Both the position numbers and the translations under genes were made by a program. Below, one piece after another: positions 1-6,507 of a stretch of DNA of 12,791 bases. The notes beneath the pieces were generated by a model. It was given only the letters and a program-made list of their open reading frames with translations, did not search any database and had not been told where the DNA came from. The stretch lies in the NCBI GenBank assembly GCA_043805355.1, contig JAZDIB010000061.1, forward strand, positions 1-12,791, in the 5' to 3' direction. Numbering within the stretch: the first letter of the stretch is position 1; each line of letters starts with the position of its first letter. Source of the stretch: JAHJRN01 sp043805355. Its GTDB lineage: Bacteria > Patescibacteriota > Patescibacteriia > 2-12-FULL-60-25.

Positions 1-157
1 CGGTGCGTGGCCCAAGCTGGACCACGGGGCCGCCGTTATAGCCCACGACGGGGAAGGTGCGTTCGGGCGGGATGGCGGCAGTGGCACGTGCGGCCACCAG
101 GAGGGACATCAGCGCGATGGCGAGCCCCAACAGATGTCGCAGGAATCGTGCGTTCAT
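1..157 (-). CDS. Exported protein, N-terminal fragment
   Basis: This is the first 52 codons of a protein that continues past the left edge. The start is ATG at 157, chosen because AGAGAGGTGA (170 to 161) lies just upstream as a Shine-Dalgarno sequence and because a classical signal peptide begins right there. The N-region is MNARFLRH, followed by a hydrophobic core of Leu/Ala/Ile/Met/Val (residues about 9-22) and an Ala-rich cleavage region with ARATAA near residues 23-28. The mature part begins about IPPERTFPVVGYNGGPVV. The product is therefore probably secreted or periplasmic. I do not recognise the family; too little of the mature chain is visible. It is divergent from the methyltransferase gene at 287. 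The competing plus-strand reading frames over this stretch lack a start signal and look like shadows. Confidence 0.72.
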   Translation of the reverse strand, partial: MNARFLRHLLGLAIALMSLLVAARATAAIPPERTFPVVGYNGGPVVQLGPRT

Positions 158-160
158 CGG

Positions 161-170
161 TCACCTCTCT
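161..170 (-). promoter_or_regulatory. Ribosome binding site of the exported protein gene
   Basis: On the minus strand AGAGAGGTGA is followed by CCG and then the ATG at 157. The GAGGTGA match to the 16S anti-Shine-Dalgarno supports this start. Spacing from the GGTGA core to ATG is short but workable. Confidence 0.55.
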
Positions 171-273
171 ATCTCGTATCGTTGCCGAAAGGACTACGGC
201 GACCTCACCACCGAACGGGCCGATTGTCAAGGGTTTCGGGCCCGCGGTCATGGTCAGTTGGCCCATTCCCGGC

Positions 274-279
274 TAGAAT
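274..279 (+). promoter_or_regulatory. -10-like element immediately upstream of the methyltransferase start
   Basis: TAGAAT ends 7 nt before the ATG at 287. No convincing -35 is found 16-19 nt upstream. The distance is what a leaderless transcript would need, because transcription would begin at or next to the A of ATG. The same arrangement occurs upstream of 6565 and 7720. Confidence 0.45.
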
Positions 280-286
280 GCTTCGG

Positions 287-1462
287 ATGGACCATTTCCT
301 CGTCTTCGGCCGACATCCGCGATTGAGCCTCGCGGAATTCACAGCTATCCGCCCTGATGCCGATGTCCGGGCCCTCACGGGTGCCGGTGCGGTCGTGCGC
401 GACGGCGCGTGGGACGGCGCCGTGCTCATGCATCGGCTCGGCGGGAGCGTGAAGCTCGGGGACGTGCATCTCGAGGTCCCGCATGCCGGTCTCGACGCGG
501 GCGTCATCGCCGACCTCCTTCTGTCGAGGCGCCGAGGGGACCGGATCGTCTTCGGCTTCACGGTCTTGGGCGGGACGCCGAAGGCGCGGAAGCGCCTCGA
601 GAAGCTCGCGCTCGGCGTGAAACGCGCATGTTCGACGCAAGGTGCATCGGCGCGATGGGTTACGTCGGACCGTGGCGAACCGCTATCTCCCGCAGCTGTG
701 GCCAAGCTCAAGCTCACCACTGACGGATACGACGTCGTCCTGCTCGCGCATGGCGAGACGGTCTCCATCGGCCTCACGACACAGGTGCAGGATGCGGACG
801 CGTGGAGCCTGCGCGACTACGGACGCCCCATCCGCGACGACGAGAACGGCATGTTGCCGCCCAAGCTCGCGCGCATCATGGCGAACCTCGCAGAGGTCCC
901 GGACGGTGGGACGCTCTGCGACCCGTTTTGCGGATCCGGGACGTTCCTCATGGAAGCGGCGCTCGCGACACGCGCAAGCCGCATTATCGGCAGTGACATC
1001 GTGGAACGACAGGTGGCGGCCGCGCGTGAGAACCTCGACTGGTGTATCTCGAAACGAATCCTCCGCCCTGACGACATGGGTCGCCTCGACTTCGTCGTTT
1101 CAGACGTCCGGACGCTCGCGCAGCACCTAAAGCGGGCGAGTATCGATCGTATCGTGACAGAAGGCACCCTCGGTCCCCCGCTCTCCGGGCATGAGACGCT
1201 CCCCACGCTCATGAGAACCGTCGACACCCTCACGTCCCTCTGGCGTGACGCCCTCGCGGCGCTCCTTCCGCTCATGCGGCCGAGCGGGCGTATGGTCTGC
1301 GTCTGGCCGGCGTTCAAGACCTCGCACGGCATGGCGCGCGTGGACCTCACGGACGACCCGTCGCTCGACGGATGGCACATGGCCGACGGCGATCCCCTCC
1401 TCTACCATCGTCCGGGACAGCATGTGATGCGACGGATCGTCGTCCTCGAGCATATTTCGTGA
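287..1462 (+). CDS. Trm11/TrmG10-like RNA (tRNA) guanine-N2 methyltransferase
   Basis: This is a 391-residue SAM-dependent methyltransferase of the UPF0020/Trm11 type. These enzymes methylate the exocyclic N2 of a guanosine in tRNA in the cytoplasm. Residues 1-165 form a divergent N-terminal region, where family members carry a ferredoxin-like/THUMP RNA-binding module. The catalytic Rossmann domain starts with RDYGRPIRDDENGMLPPKLA (about 176-195), a strong family signature. It is followed by SAM-binding motif I, DPFCGSGTFLMEA (212-224), and the acidic SDIVE (236-240). Where the family carries D/N-PP-Y/F (motif IV), this protein has TEGTLGPPL (291-299), so the catalytic loop is diverged. I chose ATG 287 over ATG 278 because a -10-like TAGAAT (274-279) overlaps the latter. 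An upstream in-frame start at 134 would overlap the divergent gene. The gene is followed by a hairpin terminator. The exact target nucleotide is not predictable. Confidence 0.82.
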   Translation: MDHFLVFGRHPRLSLAEFTAIRPDADVRALTGAGAVVRDGAWDGAVLMHRLGGSVKLGDVHLEVPHAGLDAGVIADLLLSRRRGDRIVFGFTVLGGTPKARKRLEKLALGVKRACSTQGASARWVTSDRGEPLSPAAVAKLKLTTDGYDVVLLAHGETVSIGLTTQVQDADAWSLRDYGRPIRDDENGMLPPKLARIMANLAEVPDGGTLCDPFCGSGTFLMEAALATRASRIIGSDIVERQVAAARENLDWCISKRILRPDDMGRLDFVVSDVRTLAQHLKRASIDRIVTEGTLGPPLSGHETLPTLMRTVDTLTSLWRDALAALLPLMRPSGRMVCVWPAFKTSHGMARVDLTDDPSLDGWHMADGDPLLYHRPGQHVMRRIVVLEHIS

Positions 1463-1484
1463 CAACCAAGCGCTGTCGATGCAT

Positions 1485-1506
1485 CCGCGGGACCTGCCCG
1501 CGGTTT
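1485..1506 (+). terminator. Probable intrinsic terminator of the methyltransferase gene
   Basis: CCGCGGG (1485-1491), loop ACCTG and CCCGCGG (1497-1503) form a perfect 7-bp GC stem, followed by TTTGT. It begins 22 nt after the stop codon. The U-tract is short, so efficiency may be modest. Confidence 0.55.
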
Positions 1507-1537
1507 GTGGTGTATGCTCGGGACGAGGGCGTGGATA

Positions 1538-1566
1538 TTGACATTTCTCGCAATTTCACGTATCTT
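1538..1566 (+). promoter_or_regulatory. Sigma70-type promoter of the 1633 gene
   Basis: A consensus -35 TTGACA (1538-1543) and a -10 TATCTT (1561-1566) are separated by exactly 17 nt. Transcription would start near 1573, giving a leader of about 60 nt before the start codon. Confidence 0.72.
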
Positions 1567-1621
1567 CAACGGTTCCCGACCATGCGCCATGGGGGTGCAT
1601 GCGCCGAGAATGCCCTTTCAC

Positions 1622-1627
1622 AAGGAG
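1622..1627 (+). promoter_or_regulatory. Ribosome binding site of the 1633 gene
   Basis: AAGGAG ends 5 nt before the ATG at 1633. This decides the start against the in-frame extension back to 1372, which would overlap the methyltransferase gene and its terminator. Confidence 0.8.
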
Positions 1628-1632
1628 CTGTC

Positions 1633-3102
1633 ATGATTAACGGACGAAAATCGACACCGCAACAGTCTCCGCTTCAGGAACCGCAACGACTCGCGGTGCT
1701 CGACGTCCACCGGCTCGTGAACGGATTGTTCCCGAGCGAGGAAGAACGCCGTTGCTACACGGAGGAATACGCCGCGGGGAAGTTCCTGATCCAACAGGAC
1801 GCCCACCCTCCTTATGCCAGAGCGTTCCTCGTCATCGAAGGAGAACTGGTCGAGGAACAGCGACGAACCACTGACGGGGGACAGCAGCACATCGAAGTCG
1901 CGCGGATTCCAGCCGGTGCGATCGCCTTCCGGCAGGGGCTCATGCCCGATGCCGAAAAGCGGCCGAGCGACATCACGGTGCGTGCCGCCGTAAAAAGCGT
2001 CGTTTGCCTCGTGACGGACGAGGTCCTCCGACGTGCCTGCGTAGACGGGGAACTCCTCGTCGCCGAGACACTCGTACGCAAGCAGTTCTACGACATCATC
2101 GTGGAGCTGTATCGTATGCTCGCCGTCCCACCGGCAACGGTGAAAATCGGCGAAAACGTCGTGGCGCTGCTCGAGAAGGTGCGACGAAAGCGGAACGTCT
2201 CGCTGAAACCCGCCGACCTCCTGAAGGAGCTGGTGAGCGTCTACGTTGCACGCGACACGCCCTCATCATCTCCGACGGAGAATGCGGCAGACCTCATCGC
2301 CGCCCAGTCCGAGCGCATCGCGCGCCTCGAACGGGATCTCGAAGCGGCACGAAAAGCCGGCGCACAGGCGCGCACGAGCCTCCGCGAGTACATGGAGGAA
2401 GTCGATGAGGCCAGGGCGCGGCAGACGACCCAGGGGAACGAGACGTTCATGAAGATGCGATCGCGGTTCACGACGATGACGGACGCATTTTTCAAGGTCC
2501 AGTCCTATCTCTCCCAAACGGCCATCGACCTTCGAAAGCACATCGGCCTCACCGGTGAGGAACTCGTGGCCTTCTCGGACGACGATCTGTTCGCAGGATT
2601 TTCGCCCGACAGACAGGGGCCGCCAAAGGTCGGCACGACGTGCCCGCCGGAACGCATCCGCGAGGCGCCGACCGTCCCACCGCAGCACGAAGCGCTGCCG
2701 TCGGCGCGACCCATCCCGCTCATTTCGAAACCGAAACCCCTCCCGCCGCTGCCTCGCCCGGCACCCCCTGTTGCCGTCAGGCAAGACAGCGTGGCCCTGC
2801 CCTCGAAGCTCGGCTTGGGAGCGAAGCCCGCGACCCAACGGACCGCGAAATGGGGTCCGGACGACGAGATTCCCCAACGGGTCCAGGTCAGGCCGCCCCT
2901 GAAGGCGCTAAACGAACCCGTCGCGAATCCGCAGCTCGCGCAGACCGCGGACTGGTCGCTCCAAACGGAGCAGCCGGAAACCCTGCGCCGTCCCGACAAG
3001 GCCGTACCGCCGCCCGAAGACGACGCGTACGACTCCGGACGCGGCACGCTCATCTACGACGAGGTCCCGTTCTCGGACCGCGACAAAACGCCCCCGAAAT
3101 GA
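1633..3102 (+). CDS. Protein with cNMP-binding-like domain, helical middle and Pro-rich tail
   Basis: The protein is 489 residues and I know no named family for it. Residues about 25-150 fit the cyclic-nucleotide-binding (CRP-like) beta-roll: an AAGKFLIQQ strand, FLVIEGELVEEQ (65-76) and ITVRAAVKSVVCLV (114-127). The phosphate-binding cassette, usually FGE.ALL...R.A, here reads AFRQGLMPDAEKRPSDITVRAA (starting at 98), so the ribose-contacting Glu is not evident and ligand binding is doubtful. Residues about 140-205 are helical. About 218-265 is charged and heptad-like (SERIARLERDLEAARKAG), a likely coiled coil. From about 325 the chain is Pro-, Lys- and Arg-rich and probably disordered (KPKPLPPLPRPAPP), ending in acidic YDEVPFSDRD. 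There is no DNA-binding HTH, signal peptide or membrane segment. It is a single-gene unit with its own promoter and terminator. A cytoplasmic signalling or scaffold role is only a guess. Confidence 0.8.
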   Translation: MINGRKSTPQQSPLQEPQRLAVLDVHRLVNGLFPSEEERRCYTEEYAAGKFLIQQDAHPPYARAFLVIEGELVEEQRRTTDGGQQHIEVARIPAGAIAFRQGLMPDAEKRPSDITVRAAVKSVVCLVTDEVLRRACVDGELLVAETLVRKQFYDIIVELYRMLAVPPATVKIGENVVALLEKVRRKRNVSLKPADLLKELVSVYVARDTPSSSPTENAADLIAAQSERIARLERDLEAARKAGAQARTSLREYMEEVDEARARQTTQGNETFMKMRSRFTTMTDAFFKVQSYLSQTAIDLRKHIGLTGEELVAFSDDDLFAGFSPDRQGPPKVGTTCPPERIREAPTVPPQHEALPSARPIPLISKPKPLPPLPRPAPPVAVRQDSVALPSKLGLGAKPATQRTAKWGPDDEIPQRVQVRPPLKALNEPVANPQLAQTADWSLQTEQPETLRRPDKAVPPPEDDAYDSGRGTLIYDEVPFSDRDKTPPK

Positions 3103-3112
3103 CTTCGGGGGC
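3090..3112 (-). terminator. Stop-codon hairpin; likely terminator of the isc operon
   Basis: GCCCCCGAA (3090-3098) and TTCGGGGGC (3104-3112) form a perfect 9-bp stem with loop ATGAC. The loop holds the TGA stop of the 1633 gene. Read on the minus strand, the stem is followed by GTTTTG, so it can terminate transcripts coming from the isc operon. On the plus strand no T-run follows, and the next hairpin serves that direction. Confidence 0.6.
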
Positions 3113-3115
3113 CTC

Positions 3116-3162
3116 ACCGCCTTTCCCCAGCTCCTCCGAGCCGGGTCGAGAGGCGGTTTTTT
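3116..3162 (+). terminator. Intrinsic terminator of the 1633 gene
   Basis: ACCGCCT (3116-3122) pairs with AGGCGGT (3151-3157) and is followed by six T residues (3157-3162). The 28-nt loop is long but GC-rich and may fold internally. It overlaps the TAA stop of the convergent ferredoxin gene, so the two units end on top of each other. Confidence 0.65.
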
Positions 3163-3397
3163 ATACCGGGTAGACCTTGTCGCCGTTCTCGTCGAAGAGG
3201 GCAATAGCTTGCACGGGACAGGATTGCGCCGCGAGGAGAATCGTCGCCGCGTCCGCGCCGGTGGCGTCGGCGACCACGGCCTTGTTCTCCGCATCGAGCT
3301 TGAACACGCCGGGCGCGACCATTACGCAGGGCGCGGCGCCGATGCATACGTCGCGGTCCACTTCAATCCGGGAAATCTTCAAAGGAGTTGTTTCCAT
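3161..3397 (-). CDS. Ferredoxin with three-Cys (3Fe-4S-type) cluster motif
   Basis: This is a 78-residue single-cluster ferredoxin, third gene of the isc operon, probably supplying electrons for cluster assembly in the cytoplasm. The ligand pattern is C18-IGAAP-C24 ... SC60-PVQAI. Position 21, where a 4Fe-4S ferredoxin has the second Cys of CxxCxxC, is Ala. Three-Cys ferredoxins with this spacing usually carry a [3Fe-4S] cluster, or a [4Fe-4S] cluster with a non-Cys ligand. The core APGVFKLDAENKAVVAD is typical of the family. The start ATG 3397 lies 6 nt after the iscU stop; I see no clear Shine-Dalgarno, so translation probably depends on iscU. Classical isc operons use a [2Fe-2S] ferredoxin, so this partner is unusual. 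Confidence 0.85.
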   Translation of the reverse strand: METTPLKISRIEVDRDVCIGAAPCVMVAPGVFKLDAENKAVVADATGADAATILLAAQSCPVQAIALFDENGDKVYPV

Positions 3398-3403
3398 ATC
3401 GGA

Positions 3404-3874
3404 CTATTCTGCCTCGGAAGGTGCCTCCGTGTAAACCCGGCCGGGCGTCCCGTCGCGTTTGGACCAATCCTCGATGGCCGCGCGGAGCGCCTGGTCGCCG
3501 AGGACCGAGCAGTGGACCTTGCGCGGCGGAAGTCCCCCGAGACGGGCGAGGATATCCTGCGGCCGCAGCTTCCCCGCGTCTTCCAGCGTCATGCCGCCAT
3601 CCTCCGTCACCATGACGGACAGGATGGACGTGGACGCGATGGCCGACGCGCAGCCGAAGGTCTTCCACTTCATGTCCGAGATGCGCTTCGTCGCCGGGTC
3701 CACGCGAATCCAGACCTTCATGACGTCGCCGCACGCCGGCGAGCCGACCATGCCGACCGCCATGTCGCCGGCGGCCGATTCGTCCTCCATGAAGTTCCGC
3801 GGATGGAAGAAGTAGTCCTTCACCGTGTCGGAATAGATCCACGCGCCGCCGTCGCAGGAGGTGATGTCGCTCAT
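3404..3874 (-). CDS. iscU: Fe-S cluster assembly scaffold IscU/NifU N-domain
   Basis: This 156-residue protein builds [2Fe-2S]/[4Fe-4S] clusters from sulfur delivered by the desulfurase. All three ligand cysteines are present in family motifs: SPACGDVM (C48, with the assembly-tuning D50), FGCASAIAS (C75) and PPRKVHCSVL (C122). The chaperone-recognition loop is LPPRK rather than LPPVK. The length matches IscU/NifU-type scaffolds, with an N-terminal extension of about 13 residues (MSDITSCDGGAWIYSD) that contains an extra Cys7. The start ATG 3874 overlaps the iscS stop as ATGA, indicating translational coupling and 1:1 production with IscS. No HscA, HscB or IscA gene is adjacent. Confidence 0.93.
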   Translation of the reverse strand: MSDITSCDGGAWIYSDTVKDYFFHPRNFMEDESAAGDMAVGMVGSPACGDVMKVWIRVDPATKRISDMKWKTFGCASAIASTSILSVMVTEDGGMTLEDAGKLRPQDILARLGGLPPRKVHCSVLGDQALRAAIEDWSKRDGTPGRVYTEAPSEAE

Positions 3875-5055
3875 ACGGAAATATCGATGGGACTTATGGC
3901 ACGCAGACGCTCGACGATGGGCGGCATGGCCGCGATGACGGTGTCGATATCCTCCGCCGTGGTCGAATGCCCGAGCGTGAAACGCACCGACCCGTGCGCG
4001 GCCTCCGGCGCGAGGCCGATGGCGAGGAGGACATGCGACGGATCGAGCGACGAGGAGGCGCACGCGGAACCGGTGGACGCCGAGATACCCTTCGCATCGA
4101 GGTACAGCACCGCGGCCTCGCCTTCGATGTCGGGGAACGTCACGTTCACGTTGTTGGGCAGACGTTTCGTCGCATGGCCGTTCTGGCGCGCCTTCGGGAT
4201 GGCGAGAATCCCTTCGATCATCCTGTCGCGGAGCGCCGTGAGCCGCGCATTCTCCCCTTCCTTCTCGGCCTGCGCGAGCTCGAGCGCCTTCGCGAGACCG
4301 ATGATGCCCGGGACATTCTCCGTGCCGGACCGGAGGCCGCGTTCCTGCCCTCCGCCGTGGACGAGGGGCTCGAGCCGCACCCCACGACGGACGAACAGCA
4401 TGCCGACGCCCTTGGGGCCGTAGATCTTGGAACCGTTCAGCGTGAGCAGATCGACATGAAGCTTCTCGACATCGAGATCGAGGACGCCCGCGGCCTGACA
4501 CGCGTCGGTATGGAGATACGGGAGCGCGGCCGCGTTTGCCTTTCGGAATTTCAAGAGTCCCTTTCCGATCTCCGCGACAGGCTGGAGCGTTCCGATCTCG
4601 TTGTTCGCGAGCATGACGGAGACGAGGACCGTGTCCGAACGGACGGCGTCCAGGACCGCATCGGCGTCCACGAGCCCCTCCGCGTCGACCGGCATGACCG
4701 TGAGTTCGATCTCTCTCCGCTTCTCCAGATGCCGGAGCGGTTCCAGCACGGCCGGATGTTCGATGGCCGTCGTGATGACGTGCCGCCCCTTCCCCGCGTT
4801 CGCCCGGACGATGCCGACGACCGCGAGATTGTCCGACTCCGTGCCGCCGGACGTGAAGAGGACCTCTTCCGCATGCGCGTTCAGGAGCGCGGCGATGCGC
4901 TTCCTCGCGTCCATCGTCGCGTTGGACGCGGCGACACCCGGCGCATGGAGCGACGACGGGTTCGCGAAGACCTCCGCGTGATACGGCCGCATGGCGTCCA
5001 GGACGCGCGGATCCACGGGCGTGGTCGCGGCGTGGTCGAGATAGATAGTCTTCAT
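3871..5055 (-). CDS. iscS: Cysteine desulfurase, NifS/IscS type
   Basis: This is a 394-residue PLP enzyme that converts cysteine to alanine and passes the persulfide sulfur to IscU. It opens with the signature IYLDHAATTPVDPRV. TSGGTESDNLAV (68-79) holds the cofactor phosphate, EH100 stacks on the ring, and TDACQ (183-187) gives Asp184 and Gln187. The Schiff-base lysine is K210 in LNGSKIYGPKG. The mobile loop carries the catalytic Cys332 in STGSACASSSLDPSHV, a long-loop (group I) desulfurase. Arg358 in SVRFTLG would bind the substrate carboxylate. In many NifS proteins a His precedes the lysine; here it is Ser209. It is the first gene of the operon, with a strong promoter and a palindromic operator directly upstream. 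There is no Shine-Dalgarno before ATG 5055. Confidence 0.95.
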   Translation of the reverse strand: MKTIYLDHAATTPVDPRVLDAMRPYHAEVFANPSSLHAPGVAASNATMDARKRIAALLNAHAEEVLFTSGGTESDNLAVVGIVRANAGKGRHVITTAIEHPAVLEPLRHLEKRREIELTVMPVDAEGLVDADAVLDAVRSDTVLVSVMLANNEIGTLQPVAEIGKGLLKFRKANAAALPYLHTDACQAAGVLDLDVEKLHVDLLTLNGSKIYGPKGVGMLFVRRGVRLEPLVHGGGQERGLRSGTENVPGIIGLAKALELAQAEKEGENARLTALRDRMIEGILAIPKARQNGHATKRLPNNVNVTFPDIEGEAAVLYLDAKGISASTGSACASSSLDPSHVLLAIGLAPEAAHGSVRFTLGHSTTAEDIDTVIAAMPPIVERLRAISPIDISV

Positions 5056-5063
5056 GGCAACAA

Positions 5064-5086
5064 AATCCTAGTTGATGGCTAGGATT
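5064..5086. promoter_or_regulatory. Palindromic operator at the isc promoter
   Basis: AATCCTAG (5064-5071) and CTAGGATT (5079-5086) are a perfect 8-bp inverted repeat around a 7-nt spacer. The distal arm overlaps the last three bases of the -10 box, and the proximal arm ends 8 nt before ATG. The position covers the transcription start, which fits a repressor. A near-identical site in the same register lies at 6485-6507. The regulator is not in the window and is unknown. Confidence 0.7.
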
Positions 5087-5112
5087 ATAATGGGTGTTTG
5101 CGACGGCGTCAA
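5084..5112 (-). promoter_or_regulatory. Sigma70-type promoter of the isc operon
   Basis: On the minus strand TTGACG (5112 to 5107), a 17-nt spacer and a perfect TATAAT (5089 to 5084) form a strong promoter. Transcription would start about 5076, inside the operator, leaving a leader of about 20 nt. Confidence 0.82.
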
Positions 5113-5135
5113 CGGTACGGGGAATTTTGGATATG

Positions 5136-6479
5136 TCACTCCACGACCGTCAACATCCCCCGAATCATGCCCATCCCGCACGAGAATGGGATGGTGCCGG
5201 TCTCCTTCGGGGTGAATCGGATGACGTTCAGGCCTTTGACCAGGGATTTCGAGATGCCGTACGACGGGACGACGATGGTATTGGCGCATCCGGACACGTC
5301 GATACCGTCGATCTCCCACCGGACCGGGATTCCGTTCTTCACGGTGAGGCTCTTGGGCTGAAATGTGCCGTAGACGACCTTCATCGAGATGACTTGTTCG
5401 TCGCCGACCGGGACGGACGCAGGCTGGTCGCTTCCGGACCGGACGGACGCGAAGACGGTCGCAGCCGTGACGGGCGATCCGAGGACCGTGAGGCCGCCTT
5501 CGATCTGGCCGAACGCGAAGAGGACGAGCACGGCGCCGGCAAGCAGGCGGACCATTCGATGCTTGAGCGTCGCGGAGGTCCCGAACCACGAGATGCCGAG
5601 CAGGACCGGAAGCGTTCCGAGGCTGAACGCGACGAGCAGGAGCAGGCCGCGCGACGCGGAACCGGATGCGAGCGCAAGCGCCTGCGCGGTCTGGGTGAAC
5701 CCGCACGGGAGGATGAACGTGACCGCACCGACGAGAAACGGTGCGAGGCCGTGCTTGGAGGAAGCGACGCGGTCACCGACTGCATGGAGACGCGACGGCA
5801 AGGCGATGCCGAGACGTGCGAGCGACGGCGCGAGGTCGAGCAGGTTCAGCCCGACCATGAGGAACCCGAGGCCGAGCACGAGGGCGAAGACGCCGTACCA
5901 ACCGGACGAGACGGCCGGGATGCCGCCGCCGATGGCGCCGAGCACGGCGCCGCCGACGGCGAACGCCGCGAGACGGCCGACATGGATGGCGAGCGTCTTG
6001 GACCGCGAGGGATTCCGCGAGCCCACCGCGAGCAGGAATCCACCGGTGGAGGCGAGGCATGACGAGAGGGACGCGACGATGCCTAGGCCAAACATGGCCG
6101 CGAACGACGCGCCGGACGTCACGCTCGGCAGGACCTGCCGCAAGGGCGAGATGATGAGCAGGACCGCGCCGACGAGGATGAGGACGACGGACGCCCGACC
6201 GAGGCGCTTCCAAAAAGGCTCGCTCACGGTCCGGATCGCACATCCGGCCTGCCGGTCCGTCTGAAGCGTCAACACATATCCATGGGGTTTCAGTCGTCCG
6301 TTGACGTCATCGATCCGGACCTCGATGACCTCATCCGCGACGCGGATCGCCGCCCGTCGCTGCTTCAAGGAAACCTCGACGTCGATGACGCCGGGGACGC
6401 TCCGTAGCGCATCGCCAACGACGCGCTCGCACGAGGAGCACGACATCCCCATGACCTCCAAGAAATGGATGCGCGGCAT
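5136..6479 (-). CDS. HMA / TauE-SafE (DsbD-like) membrane / cupredoxin fusion, copper handling
   Basis: This 447-residue inner-membrane protein has three modules. Residues 1-70 are a heavy-metal-associated domain with the Cu(I)-binding MGMSCSSC (C14, C17). Residues about 95-328 hold six or seven hydrophobic helices of the TauE/SafE-UreH-DsbD_2 type. They include paired helix-embedded cysteines in SSCLASTGGF (C141) and LPCGFTQTAQALA (C259), each next to a helix-breaking segment. Residues about 363-447 form a cupredoxin-like beta domain with GTFQPKSLTVKNG, GCANTIVV (C398) and FSCGMGMIRG (C434 with two Met), a copper site. The order suggests capture of cytoplasmic copper, passage through the membrane and binding outside; direction and substrate are inferred. 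ATG 6479 gives a complete HMA domain; the longer frame to 6989 crosses the promoter. It shares its operator with the isc operon. Confidence 0.85.
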   Translation of the reverse strand: MPRIHFLEVMGMSCSSCERVVGDALRSVPGVIDVEVSLKQRRAAIRVADEVIEVRIDDVNGRLKPHGYVLTLQTDRQAGCAIRTVSEPFWKRLGRASVVLILVGAVLLIISPLRQVLPSVTSGASFAAMFGLGIVASLSSCLASTGGFLLAVGSRNPSRSKTLAIHVGRLAAFAVGGAVLGAIGGGIPAVSSGWYGVFALVLGLGFLMVGLNLLDLAPSLARLGIALPSRLHAVGDRVASSKHGLAPFLVGAVTFILPCGFTQTAQALALASGSASRGLLLLVAFSLGTLPVLLGISWFGTSATLKHRMVRLLAGAVLVLFAFGQIEGGLTVLGSPVTAATVFASVRSGSDQPASVPVGDEQVISMKVVYGTFQPKSLTVKNGIPVRWEIDGIDVSGCANTIVVPSYGISKSLVKGLNVIRFTPKETGTIPFSCGMGMIRGMLTVVE

Positions 6480-6484
6480 GAAAT

Positions 6485-6507
6485 AATCCCAGGAACCTAC
6501 TAGGAAT
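6485..6507. promoter_or_regulatory. Palindromic operator at the copper fusion gene promoter
   Basis: AATCCCAG (6485-6492), a 7-nt spacer and CTAGGAAT (6500-6507) form an imperfect inverted repeat: seven of eight arm positions match the isc operator on each side, with the same 7-nt spacer. The distal arm overlaps the -10 box by three bases, exactly as at the isc promoter, and the proximal arm ends 5 nt before ATG 6479. Confidence 0.68.

Larger units (their letters stand above)
158..286. other. Divergent intergenic region between exported protein and methyltransferase
   Basis: This 129-bp gap must carry the start signals of two divergent genes. A perfect TTGACA lies on the minus strand (230 to 225), but the hexamer 17 nt further on (TGAGGT) is a poor -10, so I do not call a promoter for the left gene. 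GTTGCCG (181-187) and CGGCGAC (197-203) can form a 7-bp stem with one G-U pair and a 9-nt loop on the plus strand. Its meaning is unclear. Confidence 0.35.

Noticed and set aside
225..230. Minus-strand TTGACA as promoter of the left-edge gene
   Set aside because: No acceptable -10 hexamer occurs 16-19 nt downstream.
1372..1632. Upstream extension of the 1633 gene
   Set aside because: It crosses the methyltransferase 3' end, a terminator and a promoter. ATG 1633 has AAGGAG at 5 nt.
3209..5082. Long plus-strand open frames opposite the isc operon (3209-4423, 3967-5082)
   Set aside because: They are Arg/Asp/Gly-rich antisense readings of iscS, iscU and the ferredoxin, have no family motifs or ribosome binding sites, and arise from high G+C.
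5094..6264. Plus-strand open frames opposite the copper fusion gene (5094-6062, 5389-6264)
   Set aside because: They show low-complexity charged composition typical of antisense shadows. The minus-strand protein has clear domains and a promoter.
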